Source: Bacillus aquiflavi (lineage in GTDB: Bacteria > Bacillota > Bacilli > Bacillales > Cytobacillaceae). From it: a DNA stretch of 64,000 nucleotides. The first letter of the stretch is position 1; every line of letters begins with the position of its first letter. Both the position numbers and the translations under genes were made by a program. This document shows positions 16,778-25,488 of this stretch, in pieces. The stretch spans positions 2,852,001 through 2,916,000 of the forward strand of contig NZ_CP082780.1 of NCBI RefSeq assembly GCF_019915265.1, written 5' to 3'. The notes under the pieces are model-generated. The model saw only the letters and a program-made list of their open reading frames with translations. It did not search any database and had not been told where the DNA came from.

Positions 16778-16816
16778 AAAGCGAGTGAAGAAAAAAAACC
16801 TTTTTTCACTCGCTTT
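16778..16816 (+). terminator. Strong hairpin with T tract, orphan
   Basis: AAAGCGAGTGAA / TTCACTCGCTTT is a perfect 12-bp stem around an A/T-rich loop, followed by ATTTTAAGG. No supported gene ends just before it; a short frame (16712 on) runs through it and is probably not real. It may be the remains of a lost gene's terminator. Confidence 0.5.
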
Positions 16817-17019
16817 ATTTTAAGGACTTATTGGGCAACCCTATCCCTAACCAAACTGCTTAGTAAAGTAAACTTATCTATTTTTTGGAAGTAGAGCGTT
16901 TATTTATGTTACTTCCTCAATAACCACTCTTAGCTAAAATATTAATTCAATAGTGATTATTTTGCTTGAAAACCAATTACTTAATTGTACTGATAAAAAG
17001 TAAATCTACTTAACTGTAT

Positions 17020-17260
17020 CTGATGTGGAAGCGATCCAAAAGGAAAACCTCCGTTTAAAGCAGGTGATTGAAATATTAAAAAAGGCACCAAATTCGCGAG
17101 AAAATAGATGAGCAAGAATGAATCGACCTTTTTTATTGATAGTGAAAGCGAACACTCCCTGGTTAAAGAGAGCAAATTGGAAACTCTGTTTGGACACGAA
17201 AGTTTGATGGTCGCTCTAGTCCGTAAAAGAATCTTGTTGTTCTCACCTCGGGATAATTAT
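17020..17260 (+). pseudogene. IS3-family transposase relic
   Basis: Translation gives DVEAIQKENLRLKQVIEILK, followed by KAP, which resembles the leucine-zipper end of IS3 OrfA (…EnerLkqEieILKKA). About 90 bases later FIDSESEHSLVKES and ALVRKR resemble the first residues of OrfB. Stops and frame changes separate the parts and no inverted repeats were found. This is decayed mobile-element DNA in a gene-poor stretch (16660-17409) that otherwise shows nothing. Confidence 0.45.
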
Positions 17261-17409
17261 CATCAAATAGACAGTGCCACCTTGATTTAGGTCTTGTCTT
17301 TATGGTTCAAACTGAAGAAATATATTGACATAAAATCCTAACTATATTTATGCAATGCTAGTGGGTACATTTTTATTAACATTTACTATTTTAAGGTAAA
17401 TCCTCATTT

Positions 17410-18069
17410 TCACTCATGAATTTCTTCTTTTTCCTTTAGTGTCTTTATCGATAGAGACAACTGAAATAATCTTACTATGGGAATGAGTCCGACACCCCCA
17501 AATAAAATTGATAGAATAAGATCATTTGGGAAATGACTATTTCGATTGCTCAAGTAAGAAATATCAATCAGTGAATCACCGACAAAATTAATGTACAATT
17601 CCATAAATAGGATAAAAATTAACAAATAATAATGAGGTTTCTTCCTTTCTTTTAATGATGCAATTTTATCTTTCACATTGGTGAAGATTGTAAAAGGCTT
17701 TCCACTATTTTCTCTTTCTAAAATTAAAAGTTCTCTATCAATCATTCTTCCAGAGGTAGCTAACTTACCCCCTCGATTTGCATATGGGCGATACTTCACT
17801 CGACCTAAAGAAAATTGTCCAAGATTCAATGGTTTTTCATAGTAACAAATCCTCATTTCATCAAGGAACCTTTCATAGTCTTTTCTCTGTTTATTTGAAA
17901 AGTTTCCAATATAATCGACAGCATATTGGTATTGTCCAGGCTTACATTTTTTAAACTCATAAAAAAATCTGCCAACTTTGAAGAGCTTTAAGCCTTCTGC
18001 CGCTCTATCATTTAACCATTTTTCTTGTCCTTCAATAGGACTCATAAAAATTCTAAACTTTTTGGTCAT
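17410..18069 (-). CDS. DUF2812 membrane-anchored protein
   Basis: 219 residues. The N-terminal soluble part (KKFRIFMSPIEGQEKWLNDR, AAEGLKLFKVGRFFYEFKK, YQYAVDYIG) is the DUF2812 pattern; two hydrophobic segments lie near residues 145-160 and 180-205. It overlaps the PadR gene by 17 bases, so the two are translated together. DUF2812 proteins commonly follow PadR regulators in Firmicutes and are thought to act with them; the activity is unknown. Confidence 0.8.
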   Translation of the reverse strand: MTKKFRIFMSPIEGQEKWLNDRAAEGLKLFKVGRFFYEFKKCKPGQYQYAVDYIGNFSNKQRKDYERFLDEMRICYYEKPLNLGQFSLGRVKYRPYANRGGKLATSGRMIDRELLILERENSGKPFTIFTNVKDKIASLKERKKPHYYLLIFILFMELYINFVGDSLIDISYLSNRNSHFPNDLILSILFGGVGLIPIVRLFQLSLSIKTLKEKEEIHE

Positions 18070-18400
18070 TGTCCATTCCTCCTATGCTTGTTATGTCTAA
18101 TCCTATCTTGTAAACTTCTTTCATTCTTTCCAGCTCTAGTTGAACTTGTACCTTTCCTAAATCAGTGATAACATACACCTTTTTTCGTTCCCCTTCCGCG
18201 CCAGCACATTGAGTAATCCACTTTTTCTTTGCAAGATTATTAATCGCTCCATATAATGTTCCAGGACCAAAAATAACTCTGCCATTTGTCTTCTTCTCTA
18301 TAAATTGCATGACACCGTAACCGTGATTTGGTTTGTACATAGCTAACAAAATAAGTAAGGCTGTTTCTGTTAATGGAGAATCTTGTATACCATTCTTCAA
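18053..18400 (-). CDS. PadR-family transcriptional regulator
   Basis: 115 residues with the PadR winged-helix: LTETALLILLAMYKPNHGYG, VMQFIEKKTNGRVIFGPGTL, YGAINNLAKKKWI, then a C-terminal helix LELERMKEVYKIG for dimerisation. It is the first gene of an operon with the DUF2812 gene. Its promoter region (18420-18510) contains short inverted words such as ATAC/GTAT but no site I can defend. Confidence 0.88.
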   Translation of the reverse strand: MKNGIQDSPLTETALLILLAMYKPNHGYGVMQFIEKKTNGRVIFGPGTLYGAINNLAKKKWITQCAGAEGERKKVYVITDLGKVQVQLELERMKEVYKIGLDITSIGGMDNDQKV

Positions 18401-18746
18401 TTTTTAACACCTCCTAAAGTAGCTGACCAAAATGGGATTAAATATAACCTGTTTATTACGCACCACATAGTATAATGTTACTATATCGCTATACGTAATA
18501 TGTATCAAGTAGTAAAATTATTAAGGAATAGTTTTCCTTCTATCTATTGTGCCAGATATGTGCTAGCTTCCATGATGTAGCCTTTAAATAACCCCCATTG
18601 TAAAAAGTGAATGCTTATTCCTTATAAAGCTCTATTTTCAGATACAGAAATATGTATACTAGAAATAACTTATGGTTACTCCATGGTGGTTAAGCTATGA
18701 CAACATCTTTGAAAAGAGGTAGAGAAGCATTTATTGAATCTACAAT

Positions 18747-19203
18747 TGGAAGGTTTAAAACAGAGACTTAATAAAATTCAAGCTTAATCATTCAAAGAAA
18801 TGAAGGATATATATCAACCGTTAAATGTACTTTTAATGAACCAGCCTCTCAAGAACAAATTTTAAGTTTTGAACAGGAAACAAACTTAAAAATACCGATA
18901 GACCTTTAAAAATTTTTATTGATTCATAATGGACGGAAAATGTTTGAAGGAGAATATGGTGGGGGAATGCATTTGTATAGTCTGGATAAAATGAAACCAA
19001 GTCAATTGCTTGATATGCCAGATAATTATTATCCAATAGGATATGATGAAACTGAGTAGTTAATCGTTGATTCCAGCAAATGCCGAAATTAAAAAATAGA
19101 CTATCTTATATGGGCTGATCCGATTATTCCTTGAGAAGTGGCTGAGATTGAACTTTGGCTGGATCGATTTATTATTTCTCAAGGTTCATATTTTTGATAT
19201 GGA
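18747..19203 (+). pseudogene. SMI1/KNR4-family gene, heavily decayed
   Basis: Joined translations give LEGLKQRLN, then (frame change) IQRNEGYISTVKCTFNEPAS, QEQILSFEQETNLKIPIDL, stop, KFLLIHNGRKMFEGEYGGGM, HLYSLDKM, DNYYPIGYDETE, stop, DYLIWADPI, ELWLDRFIISQGSYF, stop. The conserved SMI1/KNR4 landmarks (FEQETNLKIP, LLIHNG, GGMHLYSL, PIGYDE) are all there, with about five stops and one frameshift. Proteins of this family are often immunity proteins of toxin systems; no toxin gene is adjacent. Confidence 0.8.
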
Positions 19204-19372
19204 AAAATAATAATTCTGATAAGCATCATAGGTAATATTAACTATCTTGAGTATAAGATTATTTTTTATTTAAATCTTTTAGAGGAATTGAACAACTTAG
19301 CATCTTCAGGACTTAAGTAAATTTAACCATTCATTAAAGTTATATTTCGAAAAAAATATCACCTTTTTTTGC

Positions 19373-19498
19373 TTATATCTTAGGATCATGATCCTCATTA
19401 ACGTAAATCCCCATTGAAGTTAAAATGCCGATTCCAAAAAAATAAGGATTTTTTTGTTCAACAATCACGCCCGATTGCAGAAGATGCTTTTCCAACAT
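19373..19498 (-). CDS. 41-residue ORF overlapping the GNAT stop, unknown
   Basis: The ATG shares one base with the stop of the acetyltransferase gene (TAATG), a common coupling arrangement. The product, MLEKHLLQSGVIVEQKNPYF followed by FGIGILTSMGIYVNEDHD, is protein-like but matches nothing I know. It could be a true small coupled gene or the remnant of a longer one. Confidence 0.35.
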   Translation of the reverse strand: MLEKHLLQSGVIVEQKNPYFFGIGILTSMGIYVNEDHDPKI

Positions 19499-20055
19499 TA
19501 GCGTTCTTGATAATCTTGTTTTAGCATTGAATACATATATAAATCATCGAATTTACCGCAAGTATACTCATAGCTCCTCAAGAGCCCTTCTCTTATAAAT
19601 CCCTGTCGTTCAACTACTTTTTGTGATGGTAAATTAGGAGGCTCTATTAACGCTTCTATCCGTTGTAAATTCATCTGTTCAAATCCATAACAAATAACAT
19701 TCTTAATAGCCTCACTTGCTATTCCTTTCCCCCAGTGTTCCTTACTTAACTCAAACCCGAGTTCAGCACGATAATGTTCTGCAACCCTATTAAGAAAACC
19801 GCAACTACCGATTATCTCATCTTGCTCCTTTAATGAAATTCCCCACCTAATCCCTGTTCCCTTTTCAAAAATTGACTTATACCACGAAATCTCATCCAAT
19901 GCGTCATCAATGGACTTAAATGGTTCTAATCCAATGTATTTCATTACATCAATATCAGACAAATACTTTAGTAGGCTGTTCGCATCATCGCTGGTTACTT
20001 GTCTTAAAATCAATCTATCAGTTTCAAGCACGGGAAATGCATCTGCCTCTTTCAT
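19498..20055 (-). CDS. GNAT acetyltransferase, RimJ/RimL type
   Basis: 185 residues. LETDRLILRQVTSDDANSLL at the N-terminus, GSCGFLNRVAEHYRAELGFEL in the middle, and the acetyl-CoA loop EHWGKGIASEAIKNVICYGF, then NLPSQKVVERQGFIREGLLR near the end are the standard order for GNATs that modify N-terminal amino groups or small amines. Substrate unknown. The start follows GGAGGG. It stands alone between a decayed gene and a repeat copy. Confidence 0.85.
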   Translation of the reverse strand: MKEADAFPVLETDRLILRQVTSDDANSLLKYLSDIDVMKYIGLEPFKSIDDALDEISWYKSIFEKGTGIRWGISLKEQDEIIGSCGFLNRVAEHYRAELGFELSKEHWGKGIASEAIKNVICYGFEQMNLQRIEALIEPPNLPSQKVVERQGFIREGLLRSYEYTCGKFDDLYMYSMLKQDYQER

Positions 20056-20142
20056 ATTAAATCCCTCCTAAATGTTATTTATTCAGTAAATATTGTTCAA
20101 AGTTCCTTTCTTCATCATTGGTCATGAAATTATGGGGGGCAG

Positions 20143-20205
20143 ACATTCTTCGTTGTAAGCTCATGAACACCTGTTCTATTCGCTTTCGCCTCCGTGCTAT
20201 ATGCT
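20143..20205 (+). repeat. Internal fragment of the dispersed repeat
   Basis: ACATTCTTCGTTGTAAGC, TCATGAACACCTGTTCTATTC and GCTTTCGCCTCCGTGCTA match the interior of the full copies; both ends are missing. Confidence 0.7.
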
Positions 20206-20486
20206 AATTAGCACGCGATTTTTTTGCCAGTTTGAATACTATTAGTCAGTGATTTTGTGTTTTGTACTTCCGAACCGAACCCTGTTGTTTAACTATATCG
20301 AGTTAGTATTATTTGAAGCTCATCTTGGAATTGAGGCATCCCATTATTCCTCATCTCTATAGACATTCATCACTCCACAACCTCTTTAGAAAAGTTATAT
20401 TTTCCGCCAAAAAATAGCTTTGGATAGCAATATTTTTCCTCAAATAATTTTATTACTATTTATTTTGGATTTTTTTTAAAATTAAA

Positions 20487-20516
20487 TGAACTTTTCACCT
20501 TATCTGTTTGTATAGT
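20487..20516 (+). promoter_or_regulatory. Possible promoter of the ABC/ECF-sigma operon
   Basis: TGAACTTTT at 20487 and GTATAGT ending at 20516 are spaced 17-18 bases apart, about 30 bases before the first gene. The TGAAC -35 resembles ECF-type promoters, which would mean autoregulation by the operon's own sigma factor. This is speculative. Confidence 0.25.
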
Positions 20517-20544
20517 TAATGAAACGTCAAATCGGGAGGGGCTT

Positions 20545-21270
20545 ATGATGACATTGCATTTGAATAATCTCGTAAAAAAATATGGCAAATTGACTGTACT
20601 AGATGGTATTTCTGCAACATTTGAGGAGGGTCAATGTTATTTGTTGTTAGGAGAGAATGGTGCTGGGAAATCAACGTTAGCAAAATGTATCGCAGGTGAC
20701 GAAGAATATGATAATGGTTCAATCTATCTAGATCATTCATCATTAAATCTACATGAAATGGTGGCTTTACAGTATCAATCATTTGATAGTTTCCCACATT
20801 TAAAAGTACGAGAAGTTATTCAATTATTTCAGCGGTTAATAGTTAATCCATTTGATGTGGAGGAGCTTTATGAATTATTAGGCATTACATCATTTGAGAA
20901 TATTTTGATGAAAAATACTTCAGGTGGACAACGTAAAGCCGTTTCCATCATTTTAGCATTTCTATTAAACAAACCAATTATATTATTAGATGAGCCTTTT
21001 GCTGATCTAGATTTAACGAAGAAAAAACAATTTCTTTATTTTTTAAAAATGCAACTGCAGCAAGAAAATAAATTATTTATTTTGATTAGTCATGAAGTGG
21101 CTGGCTTTGAAGAATTATTTGATTACATTTATATTTTGAAAAATGGACGAATAGTTGAACAGGGGAAGAGAGATGAACTAAAGATGAAATATCAAAATAC
21201 TATATTCCCCGGAATTGAAGGAATTTATTTTGAAGTGACAGGGCAACTGTTAGGAGGGAAAGTAGGATGA
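20545..21270 (+). CDS. ABC transporter ATP-binding protein
   Basis: 241 residues. Walker A GENGAGKST at about residues 35-43, Q-loop near LQYQSFDS, signature TSGGQRKAV (a variant of LSGGQ), Walker B IILLDEPFADLDL and switch ISHE are all present. GGGAGGGG precedes the ATG. It overlaps the permease gene by four bases (ATGA). With the downstream permease it forms an exporter-type two-component ABC system. The set ATPase-permease-small membrane protein-ECF sigma-small regulator resembles the contents of the B. subtilis sigY-yxlCDEFG operon in another order. Confidence 0.88.
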   Translation: MMTLHLNNLVKKYGKLTVLDGISATFEEGQCYLLLGENGAGKSTLAKCIAGDEEYDNGSIYLDHSSLNLHEMVALQYQSFDSFPHLKVREVIQLFQRLIVNPFDVEELYELLGITSFENILMKNTSGGQRKAVSIILAFLLNKPIILLDEPFADLDLTKKKQFLYFLKMQLQQENKLFILISHEVAGFEELFDYIYILKNGRIVEQGKRDELKMKYQNTIFPGIEGIYFEVTGQLLGGKVG

Positions 21271-22022
21271 TTGGACAAATTGCACGCAGTTATATGTTAG
21301 AAAATAGCCGGAATTCAGGAATGCTGATAGGAAATTTATTATCAACTGTTATTTTTATTATTTGCTCTTGGGTATGTAAAATTTTCTTAGGAAATAGCCC
21401 AGAAACATTGGATTATATGATTAAGGGACAGTTTTTACCGATTTCGATTATGTTGTTACTTTTCTCCTTTTCATTTTCAAGTGCTACAATTTATCTAGCT
21501 GACTTAAAAGCGAACAGAACATTTAATTGGTTAAAGCGAACAGGCATTTCTTCATTTACTTACTATTTAGGTATGGGAGTTGGCGTTTTTTTATTGATGA
21601 ATTTGTTACTTATTGTTCTTTTAACTGGCTATGCGATGTTAATACCGATTTCGTTGCAATCATTCATCGCTATCATACTGATTTGTAATTTTGTTTTACT
21701 AGCACTTTATCCATTAAGTTTTATATTAGCTGGGCTTTTTAAAAACGGAAAAGTTGCGCAAAGTATGTTAGTACCTATTTTAATCATATTTATGTTTTCG
21801 ATTACAATGCCCTCTTTATTTTTAACTATAAGTAATAATAATCCACAAGATTATTATTTATTTCTAATCTGGAATCCAATGTTGTATTTAAATGATACTT
21901 TACATTTTCAATTGAATTTAACCGAAAGTACTTGGTTACCGTTTTATCAATATATTTTTATATTAATCTTACTTAGTATTGTACTTTTTATAGGTGCGAA
22001 AAAAATATATAACAAAAGGTGA
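21267..22022 (+). CDS. ABC transporter permease
   Basis: 251 residues with six predicted membrane segments (for example LIGNLLSTVIFIICSW, ISIMLLLFSFSFSSATIYL, FLLMNLLLIVLLTGYAML, FIAIILICNFVLLALYPL, VPILIIFMFSITMP and FILILLSIVLFIGA). This is the ABC-2/YxlG-like topology. It overlaps the ATPase gene and is followed after six bases by a small membrane-protein gene. The exported substrate is unknown; partners of this type often export toxic peptides or confer self-protection. Confidence 0.8.
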   Translation: MIGQIARSYMLENSRNSGMLIGNLLSTVIFIICSWVCKIFLGNSPETLDYMIKGQFLPISIMLLLFSFSFSSATIYLADLKANRTFNWLKRTGISSFTYYLGMGVGVFLLMNLLLIVLLTGYAMLIPISLQSFIAIILICNFVLLALYPLSFILAGLFKNGKVAQSMLVPILIIFMFSITMPSLFLTISNNNPQDYYLFLIWNPMLYLNDTLHFQLNLTESTWLPFYQYIFILILLSIVLFIGAKKIYNKR

Positions 22023-22028
22023 TTATGT

Positions 22029-22409
22029 ATGGACATTGGCTGGACTATATCTTTGATTGTAACGGGATTATGGAGTGTCATTATATTAATGATTGTTATA
22101 CCATTAGATCGCAAATATGTTATAAGGGAAAACCGGAAAATTAATTTTAAAAAGACAACTATCTTTTTACGTTGGAATGTTTTTGATACATTAACACTTG
22201 TTATAGCAATTTATACGATTATTTGTGTACAAGTATTAAATATGTTGCTGTCCTTTGGGAAAACGATTGAAAACCCGTTTGTTCAGTTTTTTACGAATCA
22301 ATCGCAAGCATGGGTCATTGTCACAATTGTGTATCTCATTTCACGTGTTTCTTTGACGTTAAAGTCTATTAAGGTTCACTTAGAGGATACGAATGATGAA
22401 AACCAATGA
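22029..22409 (+). CDS. Three-helix membrane protein of the ABC/ECF operon
   Basis: 126 residues with three hydrophobic segments (about 7-25, 48-70 and 92-110), the first being ISLIVTGLWSVIILMIVIPL. It starts after AAAGGTGATT and overlaps the sigma factor gene by 17 bases. No family is recognised. In the sigY-type operon of B. subtilis small membrane proteins (YxlD/YxlE) restrain the sigma factor, so a similar role in anti-sigma signalling is possible but is inferred from position only. Confidence 0.6.
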   Translation: MDIGWTISLIVTGLWSVIILMIVIPLDRKYVIRENRKINFKKTTIFLRWNVFDTLTLVIAIYTIICVQVLNMLLSFGKTIENPFVQFFTNQSQAWVIVTIVYLISRVSLTLKSIKVHLEDTNDENQ

Positions 22410-22926
22410 GGAGTGGATGAAAGCCTATCAACTAGGCGATGCTGAGGGATTTGCGATACTATACGAGCGATTGCATGAGCCGCTCTATTGCTTTTTATAT
22501 CGCTATACACAGGAAGAACAGCTAAGTATTGATACAGTCCATGATGCATTTGAAGTCCTTCAAAAAAAGAAAAACGATTTCGACAGTAACAAAGGAACAG
22601 TTAAAACATATATCTTTCAAATTGCTTACCGTTTACTTATCAACAAATTAAACCGCCGAAAAAGATGGCGTGCCATTTTACCATTTCTAGTACCTGTTTC
22701 GACACAAACGTTCTCTACAGATGAGAAAATGGCCGTACAACAAGCGATTGCCAATTTAAATGAAAAGCATCGTGCTGTCATTTTACTTGCTTATTATGAG
22801 GATTTACCACAAGAAGAAATTGCACAAATTTTATCAATTCCGCTCGGTACTGTAAAATCAAGGTTACATCATGCGATAAAATTATTAAAGGAAGCATTAA
22901 AGGAGGATTTTCATGCTGAAGGATGA
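22393..22926 (+). CDS. ECF-type RNA polymerase sigma factor
   Basis: 177 residues. Region 2 (about 15-80) includes FAILYERLHEPLYCFLYRYT and the -10 recognition helix around TVHDAFEVLQ; region 4 (about 120-170) has LNEKHRAVILLAYYEDLPQE, EIAQILSIPLGTVKSRLHHA, the -35 recognition helix-turn-helix. No region 1 or 3 is present, so it belongs to group IV (ECF). It overlaps the membrane-protein gene upstream and the next small gene downstream by 14 bases, indicating tight stoichiometric control. Confidence 0.88.
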   Translation: MMKTNEEWMKAYQLGDAEGFAILYERLHEPLYCFLYRYTQEEQLSIDTVHDAFEVLQKKKNDFDSNKGTVKTYIFQIAYRLLINKLNRRKRWRAILPFLVPVSTQTFSTDEKMAVQQAIANLNEKHRAVILLAYYEDLPQEEIAQILSIPLGTVKSRLHHAIKLLKEALKEDFHAEG

Positions 22927-23164
22927 ATTCACAACTGAAGAGACGTTGAAGAAGAGATTAGATGAATACACCGTGGTCATACCTAAAGAAAAGCTTTCTA
23001 TGAAACAAACGAGGTGGCAACGATTTATTCGTTATGTCGCATCACCAACAAAAGATCCATTAGAAACGATTCATACAACCTCAACGGGATTGAAATTATT
23101 TAGAACAATCCCACTGGCAAGTGCTGTCTTTATTACTGCCATTCAATTGTTATTGCAGTTTTAA
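22913..23164 (+). CDS. Small protein with C-terminal membrane helix, probable sigma regulator
   Basis: 83 residues, ATG at 22913 directly behind AAAGGAGG inside the sigma gene. A charged N-terminal part (EFTTEETLKKRLDEY) and one hydrophobic C-terminal helix (FRTIPLASAVFITAIQLLLQF) give a membrane-tethered cytoplasmic domain, the layout of small anti-sigma proteins such as YxlC. No zinc anti-sigma motif is present. Overlap with the sigma gene supports the role. The IS256 element begins 77 bases downstream and may have cut the operon. Confidence 0.6.
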   Translation: MLKDEFTTEETLKKRLDEYTVVIPKEKLSMKQTRWQRFIRYVASPTKDPLETIHTTSTGLKLFRTIPLASAVFITAIQLLLQF

Positions 23165-23233
23165 AAGGGATTAATATTTGGGAGACTTATATTGCGGAAA
23201 ATTTAGAGAGATGAATGAAGTGTTAGATGGAAG

Positions 23234-23241
23234 AAGAAATG
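23234..23241. repeat. Left target-site duplication of the IS256-family element
   Basis: AAGAAATG, repeated directly at 24739-24746 on the other side of the element. Eight bases is a usual IS256-family duplication length. Confidence 0.75.
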
Positions 23242-24738
23242 GGGAGTATAAATTATTTTGTGTAATTGGAATTTTTTACAATAGCCATGGCGATACTTTT
23301 AACAGTGCTCTTGCTCATTAGGGGGATAGGGCAATGCTGGGGAGCAACCCGAGCACCTAATGGGATTCTGCCAAAAAGGGAGGGACAATCTGTTCCTCTT
23401 TTTTTGTTTCCTTTTTGGGAGAACCAAAAGCGAAAAACCCATTGGGCGGTAGCCCAATCCTTAAATGATCAGTTCATCTTTAATTCTGTCTTCGAAGATA
23501 ATGGCTAATTGTGATATACATTCTTTCCATGCCCTTACCGGCATAGTCCACTTCTTTGAAATTTCCATTGTTGCCAAATAGATAATCTTCTTTAGGGACT
23601 CATCAGTTGGATAAGCTGTTTTCGTTTTTGTGACTTTTCTAAGCTGTCTGTGATAGCCTTCTATCGTATTGGTTGTATAAATGAGTCTTCTAATCTCTGC
23701 AGGGTAGCTAAAGTAAGCAGTAAGTTCCAACCAGTTGGCCTCCCAGGATTTAATAATGATCGGGTGTTTCTTACCCCATTTCTCATTGAAGTTGGAGAAT
23801 TCAAGTTCTGCCTCTTCCAAAGTGAGCGCTTGATAGACTTTCTTTAAATCTGCCATGACAGCCTTTTGTTCTTTATACGATACATATTTCATGGAATTAC
23901 GAATCTGATGGATGACACACAGCTGAATATCTGTTTGTGGAAAGACAGAATGAATCGCCTCAGAAAAGCCCGAAAGGTTATCCTTGCAGGCGATGAGGAT
24001 GTCCTGCACCCCTCTATTTTTCAGGTCATTACAGACGCCTAGCCAAAAACTTGCACTTTCGTTCTCCCCAATCCCATATTCCAAGGATTTCTTTATGGCC
24101 CGACAGATTAATCCCCAAAACACTATAGGCAGCTTTATTTACTATTCGGTTCTCTTTCCTGACCTTGAAGTGAATGGCATCTAGGAATACGATAGGATAA
24201 ACCCTATCCAATGGCCGGGATTGCCACTCAGCTATCAAAGGCATAATCTTATCGGTCACCTTGCTTACCATTGCGGGTGAGATGTCAATCCCATACAGGT
24301 CTTTCATCTGGTCTTCAATGTCCCTCGTTGACATTCCCTTGGAGTAAAGACCAATAATTTGATCTTCCAATCCGTTGGCGGTTGTTTCATATTTCTTGAT
24401 AATCTGTGGTTCATATTCACCTTTTCGATCCCTTGGAATGCTTAATTCAGCATTGCCGAATTTAGTTTTAATTGTTTTTTTACTATAGCCATTACGACTG
24501 TTTCCAGAGTGGTCACCTGCATTATCATGCTTGGCATAGCCCAATTGATCATCGATTTCTGCTTCAAAGACATGTTGGATGGTTTCCTTAAAAAGTTCCT
24601 TTAATTTTCCTTGAATATCTTCAACTGTACGGCAGTCTTTGGCTAATTCCTTCGCTAATAAGTTTGTTTTGTTTTGCATAATTGATCATCTCCTTAGTTG
24701 GTAAGTTTAACCAATTACACAAAACTTTTTACATTCTC
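23242..24738 (-). mobile_element. IS256-family insertion sequence (1497 bp)
   Basis: The imperfect 28-bp terminal inverted repeats share TTTTGTGTAATTGG at their inner ends (23256-23269 and 24711-24724); outer parts differ at a few positions. An 8-bp direct duplication AAGAAATG flanks it exactly. The transposase fills 23461-24679 on the minus strand. About 190 bases between the transposase stop and the left end hold a terminator (ATTGGGC/GCCCAAT near 23442-23459) and no gene. Transposition is doubtful because the transposase frame is broken by one extra base. Confidence 0.9.
23461..24679 (-). pseudogene. IS256-family transposase, single-base frameshift
   Basis: The N-terminal frame (24679 down) begins MQNKTNLLAKELAKDCRTVE and runs through SGNSRNGYSKKTIKTKFG, the first catalytic Asp block PIVFLDAIHFKVR and AAYSVLGINLSGHKEILGIW. 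There it leaves frame; the family sequence IGENESASFWLGVCNDLKNR resumes in the next frame and continues through DNLSGFSEAIHSVFPQTDIQ, YTTNTIEGYHRQLRKVTKTK (the Glu of the DDE triad) to the stop at 23461. An extra G in the GGG run opposite 24073-24075 explains the shift. A reverse-strand frame over this area (23266-23508) is a shadow. Confidence 0.9.
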
Positions 24739-24924
24739 AAGAAATGTAATCAAAAATGATAGAAGCCAGAGATGACTTTTTATCACATGGTATACTTTTT
24801 GCAAGTCGATTACTTGAATAGGTTCAATCAAAACAAAAACAATTACGCGATCTGCGAATGCAACATCGTTTTGAAAGAAAGTGATCGAAATGGCGTTTTT
24901 CTTTATGACTAGTATTAAATTTTT
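24739..24924. other. Stretch between IS256 and the group II intron fragment
   Basis: Begins with the right target duplication AAGAAATG (24739-24746). Short coding-like words occur on both strands, but stops interrupt each frame. Nothing is recognised. Confidence 0.4.
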
Positions 24925-25488
24925 ATATCATCCTTTAAGTTGATACCATCTTGTTTCTTCATATCCATGCGACATCTCTACACTCTCCTATGTACCCTTC
25001 CGTTTCCAACGTATCTCTTCATAGGTAGTCATCTCTCTGGCAAATGCCATGATGATTTTCTGTGTTTAGGGGGGGTGATGTCTGCACCTCCTTGTTCTTC
25101 AAGATTTAAGATTGTTCAGCCCTTCATTTCCTTAGAAACTACTATGGCGTCTGCTGACTCCTCACAATTCATTGGATTATCACTAATACCATTGTTAATT
25201 CAATAACCCTTGTGAGACCTCCCCAGGTAAGAGTTATAACTTTCCTCCCATGTAACCGCTGCATTTACTGTATGGAACTCGTGCAGTATCGGACTTTGTC
25301 ATGTTTGGCAGACTCGTCCAATTCCAAGTCAGCCTTGTATGCAGTTTCTGTTCGTCAGTTCAGGAGTTTGCTTCCAGCTTCCTTCAGATTCCATTTCACA
25401 ATGGACACCCTTGCTTTCAGCTAACAGTTCCTACTGCCAAGCCTGTAGTGGACTTTCACCACCAAGTTATAACCCATGCCGGGCGCAC
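24925..25488 (-). mobile_element. Group II intron fragment (5' half), ORF-less
   Basis: On the minus strand the sequence starts GTGCGCCCGGCATGGGTTAT, followed by GGTGGTGAAAGTCCACTAC, CTGAAAGCAAGGGTGTCC and GGAAGCTGGAAGCAAACTCC. This is the GUGCG-type 5' end and domain I of a bacterial group II intron. Later blocks (GGGAGGTCTCAC, AAATGAAGGGCTGAAC, MSHGYEETRWYQL as the start of an intron-encoded frame) are present, but the reverse transcriptase body and domains V-VI are missing. The intron's first base abuts the T run of the sufB terminator, the classic target of class C (IIC) introns. The left boundary is approximate. Confidence 0.7.

Larger units (their letters stand above)
20056..20544. other. 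Intergenic region with a degenerate repeat copy and the ABC operon promoter
   Basis: Apart from the repeat copy at 20143-20205 and a small GTGCTA/TAGCAC-type hairpin before a T run (near 20203-20225), nothing is recognised up to the promoter region of the ABC operon. Confidence 0.5.

Noticed and set aside
16712-16894. 60-codon plus-strand frame
   Set aside because: It runs straight through a strong hairpin terminator and has no family likeness.
23266-23508. 80-codon plus-strand frame inside the left part of the IS256 element
   Set aside because: No ribosome-binding site, it overlaps the transposase stop and terminator, and the sequence resembles no protein family.
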